Assembly: GCA_018398805.1 (NCBI GenBank) | Contig: JAGFBZ010000569.1 | Span: forward strand, 387,501 to 451,500 | Source of the DNA: Hirundichthys speculiger | Taxonomy: Eukaryota; Chordata; Actinopteri; Beloniformes; Exocoetidae | Reading direction: 5' to 3' | Length of the DNA stretch: 64,000 nucleotides | Shown here: piece after piece, positions 56,201-64,000 of the stretch | Layout of the letters: the number at the start of each line of letters is the position of its first letter | Position numbering within the stretch: the first letter of the stretch is position 1 | Translations under genes and position numbers: made by a program | Notes under the pieces: model-generated | What the model saw: the letters and a program-made list of their open reading frames with translations, nothing else | Told to the model about the DNA's origin: nothing | Database searches by the model: none

Positions 56201-59200
56201 TCTCGTCTTCTGTCTCTTTGTGGTCATCATGTCTTCCTGTCGTCCTGCTGATGTCTCGTCTTCTGTCTCTTTGTGGTCATTATGTCTTCCTGTCGTCCTG
56301 CTGATGTCTCGTCTTCTGTCTCTTTGTGGTCATCATGTCTTCCTGTCGTCCTGCTGATGTCTCCTCTTCTGTCTCTTTGTGGTCACCATCTCTTCCTGTC
56401 GTCCTGCTGATGTCTCGTCTTCTGTCTCTTTGTGGTCACCATGTCTTCCTGTCGTCCTGCTGATGTCTCGTCTTCTGTCTCTTTGTGGTCATCATGTCTT
56501 CCTGTCGTCCTCCTGATGTCTCGTCTTCTGTCTCTTTGTGGTCATCATGTCTTCCTGTCGTCCTCCTGATGTCTCGTCTTCTGTCTCTTTGTGGTCATCA
56601 TGTCTTCCTGTCGATGTCTTCTCTTCTGTCTCTTTGTGGTCACCATGTCTTCCTGTTGTCCTGCTGATGTCTCCTCTTCTGTCTCTTTGTGGTCATCATG
56701 TCTTCCTGTCCTGCTGATGTCTCGTCTTCTGTCTCTTTGTGGTCACCATGTCTTCCTGTCGTCCTGCTGATGTCTCGTCTTCTGTCTCTTTGTGGTCATC
56801 ATGTCTTCCTGTCGTCCTGCTGATGTCTTGTCTTCTGTCTCTTTGTGGTCATCATGTCCTCCTGTCGTCCTGCTGATGTCTCATCTTCTGTCTCTTTGTG
56901 GTCATCATGTCCTCCTGTCGTCCTGCTGATGTCTCGTCTTCTGTCTCTTTGTGGTCACCATGTCTTCCTGTCCTGCTGATGTCTCCTCTTCTGTCTCTTT
57001 GTGGTCATCATGTCTTCCTGTCGTCCTGCTGATGTCTCGTCTTCTGTCTCTTTGTGGTCATCATGTCTTCCTGTCCTGCTGATGTCTCGTCTTCTGTCTC
57101 TTTGTGGTCACCATGTCTTCCTGTCGTCCTGCTGATGTCTCGTCTTCTGTCTCTTTGTGGTCACCATGTCTTCCTGTCCTGCTGATGTCTCGTCTTCTGT
57201 CTCTTTGTGGTCACCATGTCTTCCTGTCGTCCTGCTGATGTCTCATCTTCTGTCTCTTTGTGGTCACCATGTCTTCCTGTCGTCCTGCTGATGTCTCGTC
57301 TTCTGTCTCTTTGTGGTCACATGTCTTCCTGTCGTCTGATGATGTCTCGTCTTCTGTCTCTTTGTGGTCACCATGTCCTTCCTGTCGTCCTGCTGATGTC
57401 TCATCTTCTGTCTCTTTGTGGTCATCATGTCCTCCTGTCGTCCTGCTGATGTCTCGTCTTCTGTCTCTTTGTGGTCACCATGTCTTCCTGTCGTCCTGCT
57501 GATGTCTCGTCTTCTGTCTCTTTGTGGTCATCATGTCTTCCTGTCCTGCTGATGTCTCGTCTTCTGTCTCTTTGTGGTCACCATGTCTTCCTGTCGTCCT
57601 GCTGATGTCTCGTCTTCTGTCTCTTTGTGGTCATCATGTCTTCCTGTCGTCCTGCTGATGTCTCCTCTTCTGTCTCTTTGTGGTCATCATGTCTTCCTGT
57701 CGTCCTGCTGATGTCTCATCTTCTGTCTCTTTGTGGTCATCATGTCTTCCTGTCGTCCTGCTGATGTCTCGTCTTCTGTCTCTTTGTGGTCACCATGTCT
57801 TCCTGTCGTCCTGCCTGATGTCTCGTCTTCTGTCTCTTTGTGGTCACCATGTTCCTCCTGTCGTTCCTGCTGATGTCTCGTCTTCTGTCTCTTTGTGGTC
57901 ATCCATGGTCTTCCTGTCGTCCTGCTGATGTCTCGTCTTCTGTCTCTTTGTGGTCACATGTCTTCCTGTCTTCCTGTCGTCCTGCTGCTGATGTCTCGTC
58001 TTCTGTCTCTTTGTGGTCACCATGTCTTCCTGTCGTCCTGCTGATGTCTCCTCTTCTGTCTCTTTGTGGTCACATGTCTCCTGTCGTCCTGCTGATGTCT
58101 CGTCTGTCTCATGTCTTCTGTCTCTTTGTGGTCATCATGTCTTCCTGTCGTCCTGCTGATGTCTCGTCTTCTGTCTCTTTGTGGTCATGTCTTCCTGTCG
58201 TCCTGCTGATGTCTCGTCTTCTGTCTCTTTGTGGTCACCATGTCTTCCTGTCGTCCTGCTGATGTCTCGTCTTCTGTCTCTTTGTGGTCACCATGTCTTC
58301 CTGTCGTCCTGCTGATGTCTCGTCTTCTGTCTCTTTGTGGTCACCATGTCTTCCTGTCGTCCTGCTGATGTCTCGTCTTCTGTCTCTTTGTGGTCACCAT
58401 GTCTTCCTGTCGTCCTGCTGATGTCTCGTCTTCTGTCTCTTTGTGGTCACCATGGTTTCCTGTCGTCCTGCTGATATCTCGTCTTCTGTCTCTTTGTGGT
58501 CACCATGTCTTCCTGTCGTCCTGCTGATGTCTCGTCTTGTCTCTTTGTGGTCATCATGTCTTCCTGTCCTCCTGATGTCTCGTCTTCTGTCTCGTTGTGG
58601 TCACCATGTCTTCCTGTCCTCCTGATGTCTCGTCTTCTGTCTCTGTGGTCATCATGTCCTCCTGTTGTCCTGCTGATGTCTCATCTTCTGTCTCTTTGTG
58701 GTCATCATGTCTTCCTGTCCTGCTGATGTCTCCTCTTCTGTCTCTCTGTGGTCACCATGTCTTCCTGTCCTCCTGATGTCTCGTCTTCTGTCTCTGTGGT
58801 CATCATGTCCTCCTGTTGTCCTGCTGATGTCTCATCTTCTGTCTCTTTGTTGTCACCATGTCTTCCTGTCGTCTTGCTGATGTCTCGTCTTCTGTCTCTT
58901 TGTGGTCATCATGTCTTCCTGTCGTCCTGCTGATGTCTCGTCTTCTGTCTCTTTGTGGTCACCATGTCCTCCTGTCGTCCTGCTGATGTCTCGTCTTCTG
59001 TCTCTTTGTGGTCACCATGTCCTCCTGTCGTCCTGCTGATGTCTCGTCTTCTGTCTCTTTGTGGTCATCATGTCCTCCTGTCGTCCTGCTGATGTCTCCT
59101 CTTCTGTCTCTTTGTGGTCATCATGTCCTCCTGTCGTCCTGCTGATGTCTCCTCTTCTGTCTCTTTGTGGTCATCATGTCCTCCTGTCGTCCTGCTGATG

Positions 59201-62200
59201 TCTCCTCTTCTGTCTCTTTGTGGTCATCATGTCCTCCTGTCGTCCTGCTGATGTCTCGTCTCTGTCTCTTTGTGGTCATCATGTCCTCCTGTCGTCCTGC
59301 TGATGTCTCGTCTTCTGTCTCTTTGTGGTCATCATGTCCTCCTGTCGTCCTGCTGATGTCTCGTCCTCTGTCTCTTTGTGGTCACCATGTCTTCCTGTCA
59401 TCCTGCTGATGTCTCATCTTCTGTCTCTTTGTGGTCATCGTGTCCTCCTGTCGTCCTCCTGATGTCTCGTCTTCTGTCTCTTTGTGGTCACCATGTCCTC
59501 CTGTCGTCCTGCTGATGTCTCGTCTTCTGTCTCTTTGTGGTCACCATGTCCTCCTGTCGTCCTGCTGATGTCTCGTCTTCTGTCTCTTTGTGGTCATCGT
59601 GTCCTCCTGTCGTCCTCCTGATGTCTCGTCTTCTGTCTCTTTGTGGTCACCATGTCTTCCTGTCGTCCTCCTGATGTCTCGTTTTCTGTCTCTTTGTGGT
59701 CATCAGTCTTCATGTCTCTTTGTGGTCATCATGTCTTCCTGTCGTCCTGCTGATGTCTCGTCTTCTGTCTCTTTGTGGTCACCATGTCTTCCTGTCGTCC
59801 TGCTGATGTCTCGTCTTCTGTCTCTTTGTGGTCACCATGTCTTCCTGTCGTCTTGCTGATGTCTCGTCTTCTGTCTCTTTGTGGTCATCATGTCTTCCTG
59901 TCGTCCTGCTGATGTCTCGTCTTCTGTCTCTTTGTGGTCATCATGTCTTCCTGTCGTCCTGCTGATGTCTCGTCTTCTGTCTCTTTGTGGTCATCATGTC
60001 TTCCTGTCCTGCTGATGTCTTCTTCTGTCTCTTGTGGTCATCATGTCTCTGTCCTTGTCTCGTCTTCTGTCTCTTTGTGGTCATCATGTCTTCCTGTCCT
60101 GCTGATGTCTTGTCTTCTGTCTCTTTGTGGTCACCATGTTCTTCCTGTCGCCCTGCTGATGTCTCGTCTTCTGTCTCTTTGTGGTCACCATGTCTTCCTG
60201 TCGTCCTGCTGATGTCTCGTCTTCTGTCTCTTTGTGGTCACCATGTCTTCCTGTCGTCCTGATGTCTCCTCTTCTGTCCTTGTGGTCATCATGTCCTCCT
60301 GTCCGTCTGTCTCTTTGTGGTCATCAGTCTTCCTGTCGTCCTGCTGATGTCTCGTCTTCTGTCTCTTTGTGGTCACCATGTCGTCCTCCTGATGTCTCGT
60401 CCTCTGTCTCTTTGTGGTCACCATGTCCTCCTGTCCTCCTGATGTCTCCGTCCTCGCAGGTGTGGCTGATAGATGTCAGTCAGTCCGTGGAGCCCACCCA
60501 TCCTCACGGCCTGGAGTTCCTCTTCAGAGACTGCAGGAACGTTTCCACGGTAAACATCAGTTTTTTTTTCTGTCTGAGACAGACACCAGCTCAGAGGACA
60601 GAAATGTCCTCTGCTTCATCTATCAAACACCTTTTAGCCAGTATGGAGCGTTCAGGTGTGTGTGTTAACACAATACCAAGAGGGAAAGACATCATCACTG
60701 AGCTCAAGAACACTTGTCTCTAGATTTAAGAAAGGTATAGTTTGTTATTAAATCATGATTTAGAAATAAAAGAACAGAACCGGATCAGAACAGGAGGTTC
60801 TGTTCACATGGACCATAAATCTGATTGTCACTGGTTTGATGGTTGGGTGTTAAACTCTTGTTCCTCCTCTGGTTCCTCCAGTTCTTCAGGAAGAGAGGCG
60901 TTAGTGACGCCATGAGCATCTACGAGCTCTTCAACGCCGTCACCGGACTGAACATCCCCGTCGGTGCCGAGGACGAGGCCGAGTTCATGGCCGAGGTAAC
61001 GGATGACAGGTCTAATGCTAACTGACCCTTCAGATGAACTTCATCAGTGTCTGGTTGGACCAGCAAAGGGCTCCAGATCTGAACCTGGTTCTGGTTCTGG
61101 TTCTGGCAGATTCAGGTCCACGTGACCTGCTGTCGTTAGAGAACCGGCCTACACCAGGTTGTTGCTGCTTCAGTTTGATTTTTATTCAGTAAGACATAAA
61201 GGTTCTCAATGAATTTAGCATTTAGCCGGAACACCTGATGGAGAAGTCCTTCTGGGGTCCTTCAGGGTATCTGGAGACGTCCTTCTGGGTATCTGGAGAA
61301 GTCCTTCAGGGTATCTGGAGAAGTCCTTCTGGGTATCTGGAGAAGTCCTTCAGGGTATCTGGAGAAGTCCTCCTGGGTATCTGGAGAAGTCCTTCTGGGT
61401 ATCTGGAGAAGTCCTCCTGGGTACCTGGAGAAGTCCTTCAGGGTACCTGGAGAAGTCCTTCAGGATATCTGGAGACGTCCTCCTGGGTACCTGGAGACAT
61501 CCTCCTGGGTATCTGGAGAAGTCCTTCAGGGTATCTGGAGAAGTCCAGCTGGTGGTTTCAGACGTCAGGAGAGATTTTTGCACCTCAAAGCTTCAGTTTC
61601 TGCCTCAGTTTAAGGTCTTTAGACCATCTAGGCAGCTTCATGTCCTCCTCTGGAGTGTTTTGGGTCGTTGTGGTGCTAGAAGAACCATCTATGACCTCCA
61701 CCTCCAGGCTGAAGGAATGAGGTCCATCTGTTGACCTTCTCTGAATCCTTTAGATGTTGCTGTGAAATGTCTGGATGATGTTACAGAGGGTTAGGGTTTG
61801 GGGGTTTAGGGTTTGGGTTAGTGGGTTTGGGGGTTTAGGGGTTAGGGTTTGGGGGTTTGGGGGTTAGGGGTTTAGGGGGTTTAGGGGTTTGGGGGGTTTG
61901 GGTTTGGGGGTTTGGGGGTTAGGGGTTTCGGGGTTTAGGGGTTTGGGGGTTAGGGTTAGGGGGTTAGGGGTTTGGGGGTTTGGGGGTTAGGAGGTTTAGG
62001 GGTTTAGGGTTTGGGGGTTTGGTTTAGGGGGTTAGGGTTTAGGGGTTAGGTTTAGGGGGTTAGGTTTGGGGTTTGGGGGTTTGGGGTTTTCGGGTTTTGG
62101 GGTTTCGGGGTTTGGGGTTTGGGGGTTAGGGGTTTAGGGGGTTTAGGGGTTTTCGGGTTTAGGGTTTGGGGGTTTGGGGTTTGGGGTTTTTCGGGGTTTG

Positions 62201-62866
62201 GGTTTGGGGTTCGGGGTTTGGGGGTTTGGGTTTTGGGTTTCGGGTTTAGGGGTTTGGGGGTTAGGGTTAGGGGGTTTTGGGGTTTGGGTTTGGGGTTTTT
62301 GTTTAGGGGTTTGGGGGTTTGGGGGTTAGGGTTCGGGGTTTTTTGGGGGGTTAGGGTTTGGGGGTTAGGGTTTCGGGGTTTGGGGTTTGGGGGGTTTGGG
62401 GGTTTAGGGGTTTAGGGGTTTGGGGGGTTTGGGTTAGGGTTTTGGGGGGTTAGGGGGTTTAGGGTTTGGGGGTTTGGGTTAGGGGGTTTAGGGGGTTTGG
62501 GGGTTTGGGGGGTTTGGGTTTGGGGTTTTGGGGGGTTGGGGGTTTGGGGTTTGGGGTTGGGTTTGGGGGTTTGGGGGTTTCGGGTTTGGGGTTGGGTTGG
62601 GGGTTTTTTGGGGGTTTAGGGTTTGGGGGTCAGGGTCTGTGACCGGACCGTGGACTCCCTCGAGGACAGTCTGAAGTAAACCCGTCCTGTCCTCTTTGTG
62701 TCATCGGTTCGGGTCATCTGGTCTAACCCCGTCTCTCTCTGCTCCCCGACAGATCGTGGCTCTGGAGAAGAGGAACGAGGACCACGTCCAGAAGCGAGGG
62801 AAGAAGACGTTCCCGCTGTCTTCGGAGGACGGCGGTCCTCCTTTAAAACCCGACGCCGACGACTAA
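43932..62866 (+). CDS. RIOK3: Serine/threonine-protein kinase RIO3, 13 coding exons, one apparent frameshift
   Basis: Atypical cytosolic RIO kinase linked to 40S-subunit maturation and antiviral RIG-I/MDA5 signalling (family knowledge). Exons: 43932-43967, 46000-46115, 46195-46340, 47038-47145, 47291-47400, 49586-49729, 49803-49931, 51421-51603, 51835-51994, 54152-54232, 60460-60549, 60882-60995, 62753-62866 (TAA). Discounting one extra base, the product is about 509 residues, close to the human 519. Landmarks: the N-terminal region ([50 protein letters not shown]); nucleotide loop GCISTGKES (about 246-254); Lys of VLKVFK (about 276); catalytic HADLSEYN (Asp about 392, Asn about 397); metal-binding IDVSQ (Asp about 409). 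Exons agree in phase except the internal 1-base excess in 49803-49931. The 47291 start uses the second AG of a CAGAG tandem acceptor. Confidence 0.95.
44590..45350. repeat. AT-rich quasi-periodic stretch in RIOK3 intron 1
   Basis: About 760 bases of recurring words (acaaaattgcaattttac, gtgattttacaa, aaaaagttgcaat), similar to dispersed-repeat bodies. It is followed at about 45520-45595 by an L2-type 3' tail. Confidence 0.5.
45520..45595 (+). mobile_element. L2/SINE 3'-tail (CTATAAATAAAGTTTGATTT)
   Basis: AAAGCACTTTGTGTTGCCTG, then CGCTCTATAAATAAAGTTTG and a GATTT repeat tail. This is the 3' end shared by fish L2 LINEs and their SINE partners. Only the tail is present. Confidence 0.7.
45600..45893 (-). 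repeat. Dispersed 'head plus AT-rich body' repeat, copy 5
   Basis: On the minus strand the head (about 45825-45893) shows GGCACCAGTGTTTCAGCAGA followed by GCCGACGAG. This corresponds to GGTGTCCTTTCAGCAGAGCA in other copies. The AT-rich body runs down to about 45600. The GCCCACTGGTGCCAG piece is duplicated. It is a weaker copy. Confidence 0.4.
46385..46432 (+). mobile_element. L2-like RT scrap ([11 protein letters not shown])
   Basis: GGTTGTGGAGTTCCTCAAGG, then CTCCATTTTGGGCCC, translates as [15 protein letters not shown], again the conserved RT block. It lies 45 bases after the donor of RIOK3 exon 3. Confidence 0.65.
46560..46870 (+). repeat. Dispersed 'head plus AT-rich body' repeat, copy 6
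   Basis: The head GATGGTGCTCTAGCCCCTCC, then CCCTTTGCCCTCTGAC and GTGTCCTTCAAAGAGCCG, is followed by the body ttacaacaaaattgttac to about 46870. Plus orientation, RIOK3 intron 3. Confidence 0.6.
47525..48800 (+). repeat. 28-bp minisatellite with 140-bp higher-order repeat
   Basis: About 45 units contain GAGGACCTGCGGTCAATCGG+TTCTGCCT. Variants (CAATCAG, CATTCAG, TCTGTCTGG, TCTACCTGA) recur in blocks: AGTTCTGTCTGGGGACCTGC starts at 47581, 47721 and 47861, exactly 140 bp (5 units) apart, and the first two 140-bp blocks differ at one base. It fills the start of the RIOK3 intron after exon 5. Confidence 0.95.
48810..49540. repeat. AT-rich quasi-periodic stretch in RIOK3 intron 5
   Basis: About 730 bases of ttgtcataaaa, aattgcaa and gactttttg words up to about 45 bases before exon 6. 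It resembles minus-oriented bodies of the dispersed family. No head is recognised. Confidence 0.45.
49803..49931 (+). other. RIOK3: RIOK3 exon 7 with 1-base insertion
   Basis: The exon reads EQAVDPRTR in the incoming frame, then CTT GCT GAT GTA TAA (stop at 49842-49844). Dropping one T at 49831-49832 restores [18 protein letters not shown] and the nucleotide-binding loop, and makes the phase match the next exon. It could be a consensus error in a TT run or a real loss-of-function allele. Flanking exons are all intact, which favours an error. Confidence 0.9.
50430..51210 (+). repeat. About 29-bp minisatellite in RIOK3 intron 7
   Basis: Units contain GGTGGAGTCCTGGGTCCGTC followed by CAGTGCCCC or CAGTGCC, so unit length alternates by one or two bases. 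It ends about 210 bases before exon 8. Long frames on both strands ([36 protein letters not shown]) are artefacts. Confidence 0.95.
52164..53441 (-). mobile_element. hAT transposon with ZBED-type transposase remnant
   Basis: About 1.28 kb bounded by near-perfect inverted repeats TAGGCCTGGGACGATAA and TTATCGTCCCAGGCCTA. GTTACGAT and ATTACGAT flank the element (7 of 8), a likely target duplication. Inside on the minus strand is the N-terminal half of a BED-finger transposase; the C-terminal catalytic and dimerisation parts are missing. It sits in the RIOK3 intron after exon 9. Confidence 0.85.
52322..53123 (-). pseudogene. hAT (ZBED1-like) transposase, truncated and frameshifted
   Basis: One frame starts [20 protein letters not shown], then FGFKPNEQG, with [12 protein letters not shown], the first half of a BED zinc finger. 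After a 9-T run at 52972-52980 the similarity moves frame to [17 protein letters not shown] (the finger's His pair), then [37 protein letters not shown] and KLACITTDN. It stops soon after, so about the first 40% of a hAT transposase remains. Inactive. Confidence 0.8.
53600..53840 (+). repeat. Dispersed 'head plus AT-rich body' repeat, copy 7
   Basis: The head GGCGGCTCAAGCCCCGCCCA, then CTTTGACCTCTGACCTGACA, GGTGTCCTTCCAGAACCACC and GTTGAGCA, runs into the body ttttaggacataaaactgc to about 53840. It is the clearest head sequence with copy 4. Confidence 0.65.
53985..54120 (+). repeat. 11-bp tandem repeat GGGTCCAGACC
   Basis: About 12 copies end 31 bases before the acceptor of the HADLSEYN exon of RIOK3 (54152). 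Minor variants are GGTTCAGACC and GGTCCAGGCC. Confidence 0.93.
54240..60450 (+). repeat. 53-bp minisatellite filling an entire RIOK3 intron
   Basis: About 117 units contain TCTTCTGTCTCTTTGTGGTC, ACCATGTCTTCCTGTCGTCC and TGCTGATGTCTCG. The first partial unit begins within about 10 bases of the donor at 54233. The last degenerate unit runs into the acceptor (GATGTCTCCGTCCTCGCAG|GTG). Main variants are ATCATG versus ACCATG, TCTCCTCTTC, and a 3-bp or unit-part loss (CTGTCCTGCTG). The interior near 57300-58200 and 59990-60320 has more indels. [24 protein letters not shown] frames are artefacts. Confidence 0.97.
61225..61550 (+). repeat. 22-bp minisatellite in last RIOK3 intron
   Basis: About 15 units of GTCCTTCTGGGTATCTGGAG+AA, with TCAGGG/TCCTGG and TACC variants. 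Confidence 0.93.
61785..62635 (+). repeat. Telomere-like G-rich array (TTAGGG/TTTGGGGG variants)
   Basis: About 850 bases of GGGTTAGGG, GGGTTTAGGG, GGGGTTTGGGGG and GGGTTTCGGG words with no fixed unit. The G-rich strand is the RIOK3 coding strand, and the array ends about 118 bases before the last coding exon. Glycine/Leu/Phe frames within are artefacts. It is a degenerate interstitial telomeric-like tract. Confidence 0.9.
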
Positions 62867-63397
62867 CGCTCCCCCGGCTCGCTCTCTTCACGATCCCGCC
62901 GTGACGACAAAGCTGCAAGGAGGACACGAACGAAGGAGGAGGAGTCCTCCGGTTCCTCCGCCCCCTCCCAACCCACGCCCCACCCACCCGGCGGAGCTCC
63001 TCCCCCTGCAGGAGCGTCCGGCCAGCGGGGGGGCAACAACACGGTTTCCTGACGTCACTTCCTCCTGCTTCTCCCGCTCTGTGTTTCCTGTCCATCATGG
63101 AGACAGTCCGAGGTCCTTCAGGACCTCCTGGACCTGCTCCGACCGTTAACTCCTGATCAATACGTCCCCAACTGTGTCTGACAAATCCTAGAATCAGGTG
63201 ATCACATGACCCAGAGATGGATAACAAACATCAATCAGGGTTTGATCTGATTAACGACCTTAAAGACGTTTGAGGTTCAGGCGTTAACGGCGTCGTTTCA
63301 GAGATCAAACTGCGTCTGTTTCCTCCTTCGGTCTGCGTTTATTTTTATTTCTTTGGTTTGTGAGACGAGCGACCAGACGGGTTGAATCATGGATCCG

Positions 63398-63770
63398 CCG
63401 GTCCGGTCGGAGATCTACTGGTCCGGTCAGAGATCTACTGGTCCGGTCAGAGATCTACTGGTCCGGTCAGAGATCTACTGGTCCAGTCAGAGATCTACTG
63501 GTCCGGTCAGAGATCTACTGGTCCGGTAATAGATCTACTGGTCCGGTAATAGATCTACTGGTCCGGTCAGAGATCTACTGGTCCGGTCAGAGATCTACTG
63601 GTCCGGTCAGAGATCTACTGGTCCGGTAATAGATCTACTGGTCCGGTCAGAGGTCCACTGGTCCGGTCAGAGATCCACTGGTCCGGTCAGAGGTCCACTG
63701 GTCCGGTCAGAGGTCCACTGGTCCGGTCAGAGATCCACTGGTCCGGTCAGAGATCTACTGGTCCGGTCAG
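63398..63770 (+). repeat. 20-bp minisatellite GTCCGGTCAGAGATCTACTG in RIOK3 3'UTR
   Basis: About 18 very uniform copies; variants are TAATAGATC, GAGGTCCAC and GAGATCCAC. If the poly(A) site is near 63.9 kb, the array is part of the mature mRNA. Open frames here (RSTGPVRDLLV) are artefacts. Confidence 0.95.
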
Positions 63771-63890
63771 ATGCAGAGTGAAGTGTTGCAGTGAGTCGGA
63801 GGTTTTAAATCGTTGGAGGAAGTCGGATTGTTTTTAACCCCAAAATAATGTCAGGTTTAAGCATGTTTTTATGGTGCCTAATGAGATGCA

Positions 63891-63896
63891 ATTAAA
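63891..63896 (+). promoter_or_regulatory. Possible RIOK3 poly(A) signal ATTAAA
   Basis: ATTAAA follows GAGATGCA and precedes an A/T-rich segment with T-runs at about 63930-63960. No AATAAA is seen between the stop and the window end. Confidence 0.4.
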
Positions 63897-64000
63897 GAAT
63901 GATTGATTAAAAAGAGAAAATTGTTATGACTTTTATTTTGAAAGGATCTACTTCATTGTACTATTTTATTTTATTATATTGTTTCATGTCCACGTTAGAA

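Larger units (their letters stand above)
62867..63910 (+). other. RIOK3 3'UTR region
   Basis: Sequence after the TAA contains no conserved frame. It holds a 20-bp array at 63398-63770 and an ATTAAA at 63891-63896 with AATGATTGATTAAAAAG downstream, which may mark the transcript end. The remaining 90 bases to the window end are A/T-rich. Confidence 0.6.

Noticed and set aside
54240..60450. Possible CRISPR-like array (regular 53-bp periodicity)
   Set aside because: The whole 53 bp is conserved, with no unique spacers, and it sits in a vertebrate intron.

Overview
The window is vertebrate nuclear DNA, almost certainly from a teleost fish. It holds three split protein-coding genes with GT-AG introns. 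The transposon relics are of fish-typical kinds: an L2-like RT, a Rex3-like LINE tail ending in GATG repeats, hAT and PIF/Harbinger elements and a tRNA-derived SINE. I cannot name the species.

Layout. (1) 656-10237, plus strand: the last 13 coding exons of ASPH, the ER-membrane aspartyl/asparaginyl beta-hydroxylase; the 5' part of the gene lies left of the window. (2) 18427-33647, minus strand: CLVS1 (clavesin-1), a CRAL-TRIO lipid-binding protein. Six coding exons from the start codon are visible and the short C-terminal exon is not found. ASPH and CLVS1 converge tail to tail, as in human 8q12. (3) 43932-62866, plus strand: RIOK3, an atypical RIO-family kinase, with 13 coding exons from ATG to stop. 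It is head to head with CLVS1 across about 10 kb that contains a CpG-rich stretch (about 39.9-41.0 kb) and an ETS-site-bearing RIOK3 promoter. One RIOK3 exon carries an apparent 1-base insertion that breaks the frame. The three genes show no common pathway; the adjacency is positional.

The rest is dominated by minisatellites. Summing the arrays I call gives roughly 25-26 kb, about 40% of the window. The two largest are a 21-bp-unit array of about 6.9 kb in CLVS1 intron 2 and a 53-bp-unit array of about 6.2 kb that fills a whole RIOK3 intron. Most long reading frames in the window are artefacts of these arrays, because stop-free units keep frames open. Between the arrays are AT-rich, loosely periodic stretches. 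Several are joined to a recognisable GC-rich head, so they look like one dispersed, possibly undescribed repeat family. I see no new gene system (no operon, CRISPR or defence locus). The unusual content is the repeat biology: arrays that make up entire introns, higher-order repeats, telomere-like and C-rich or G-rich tracts, and nested transposon remnants.
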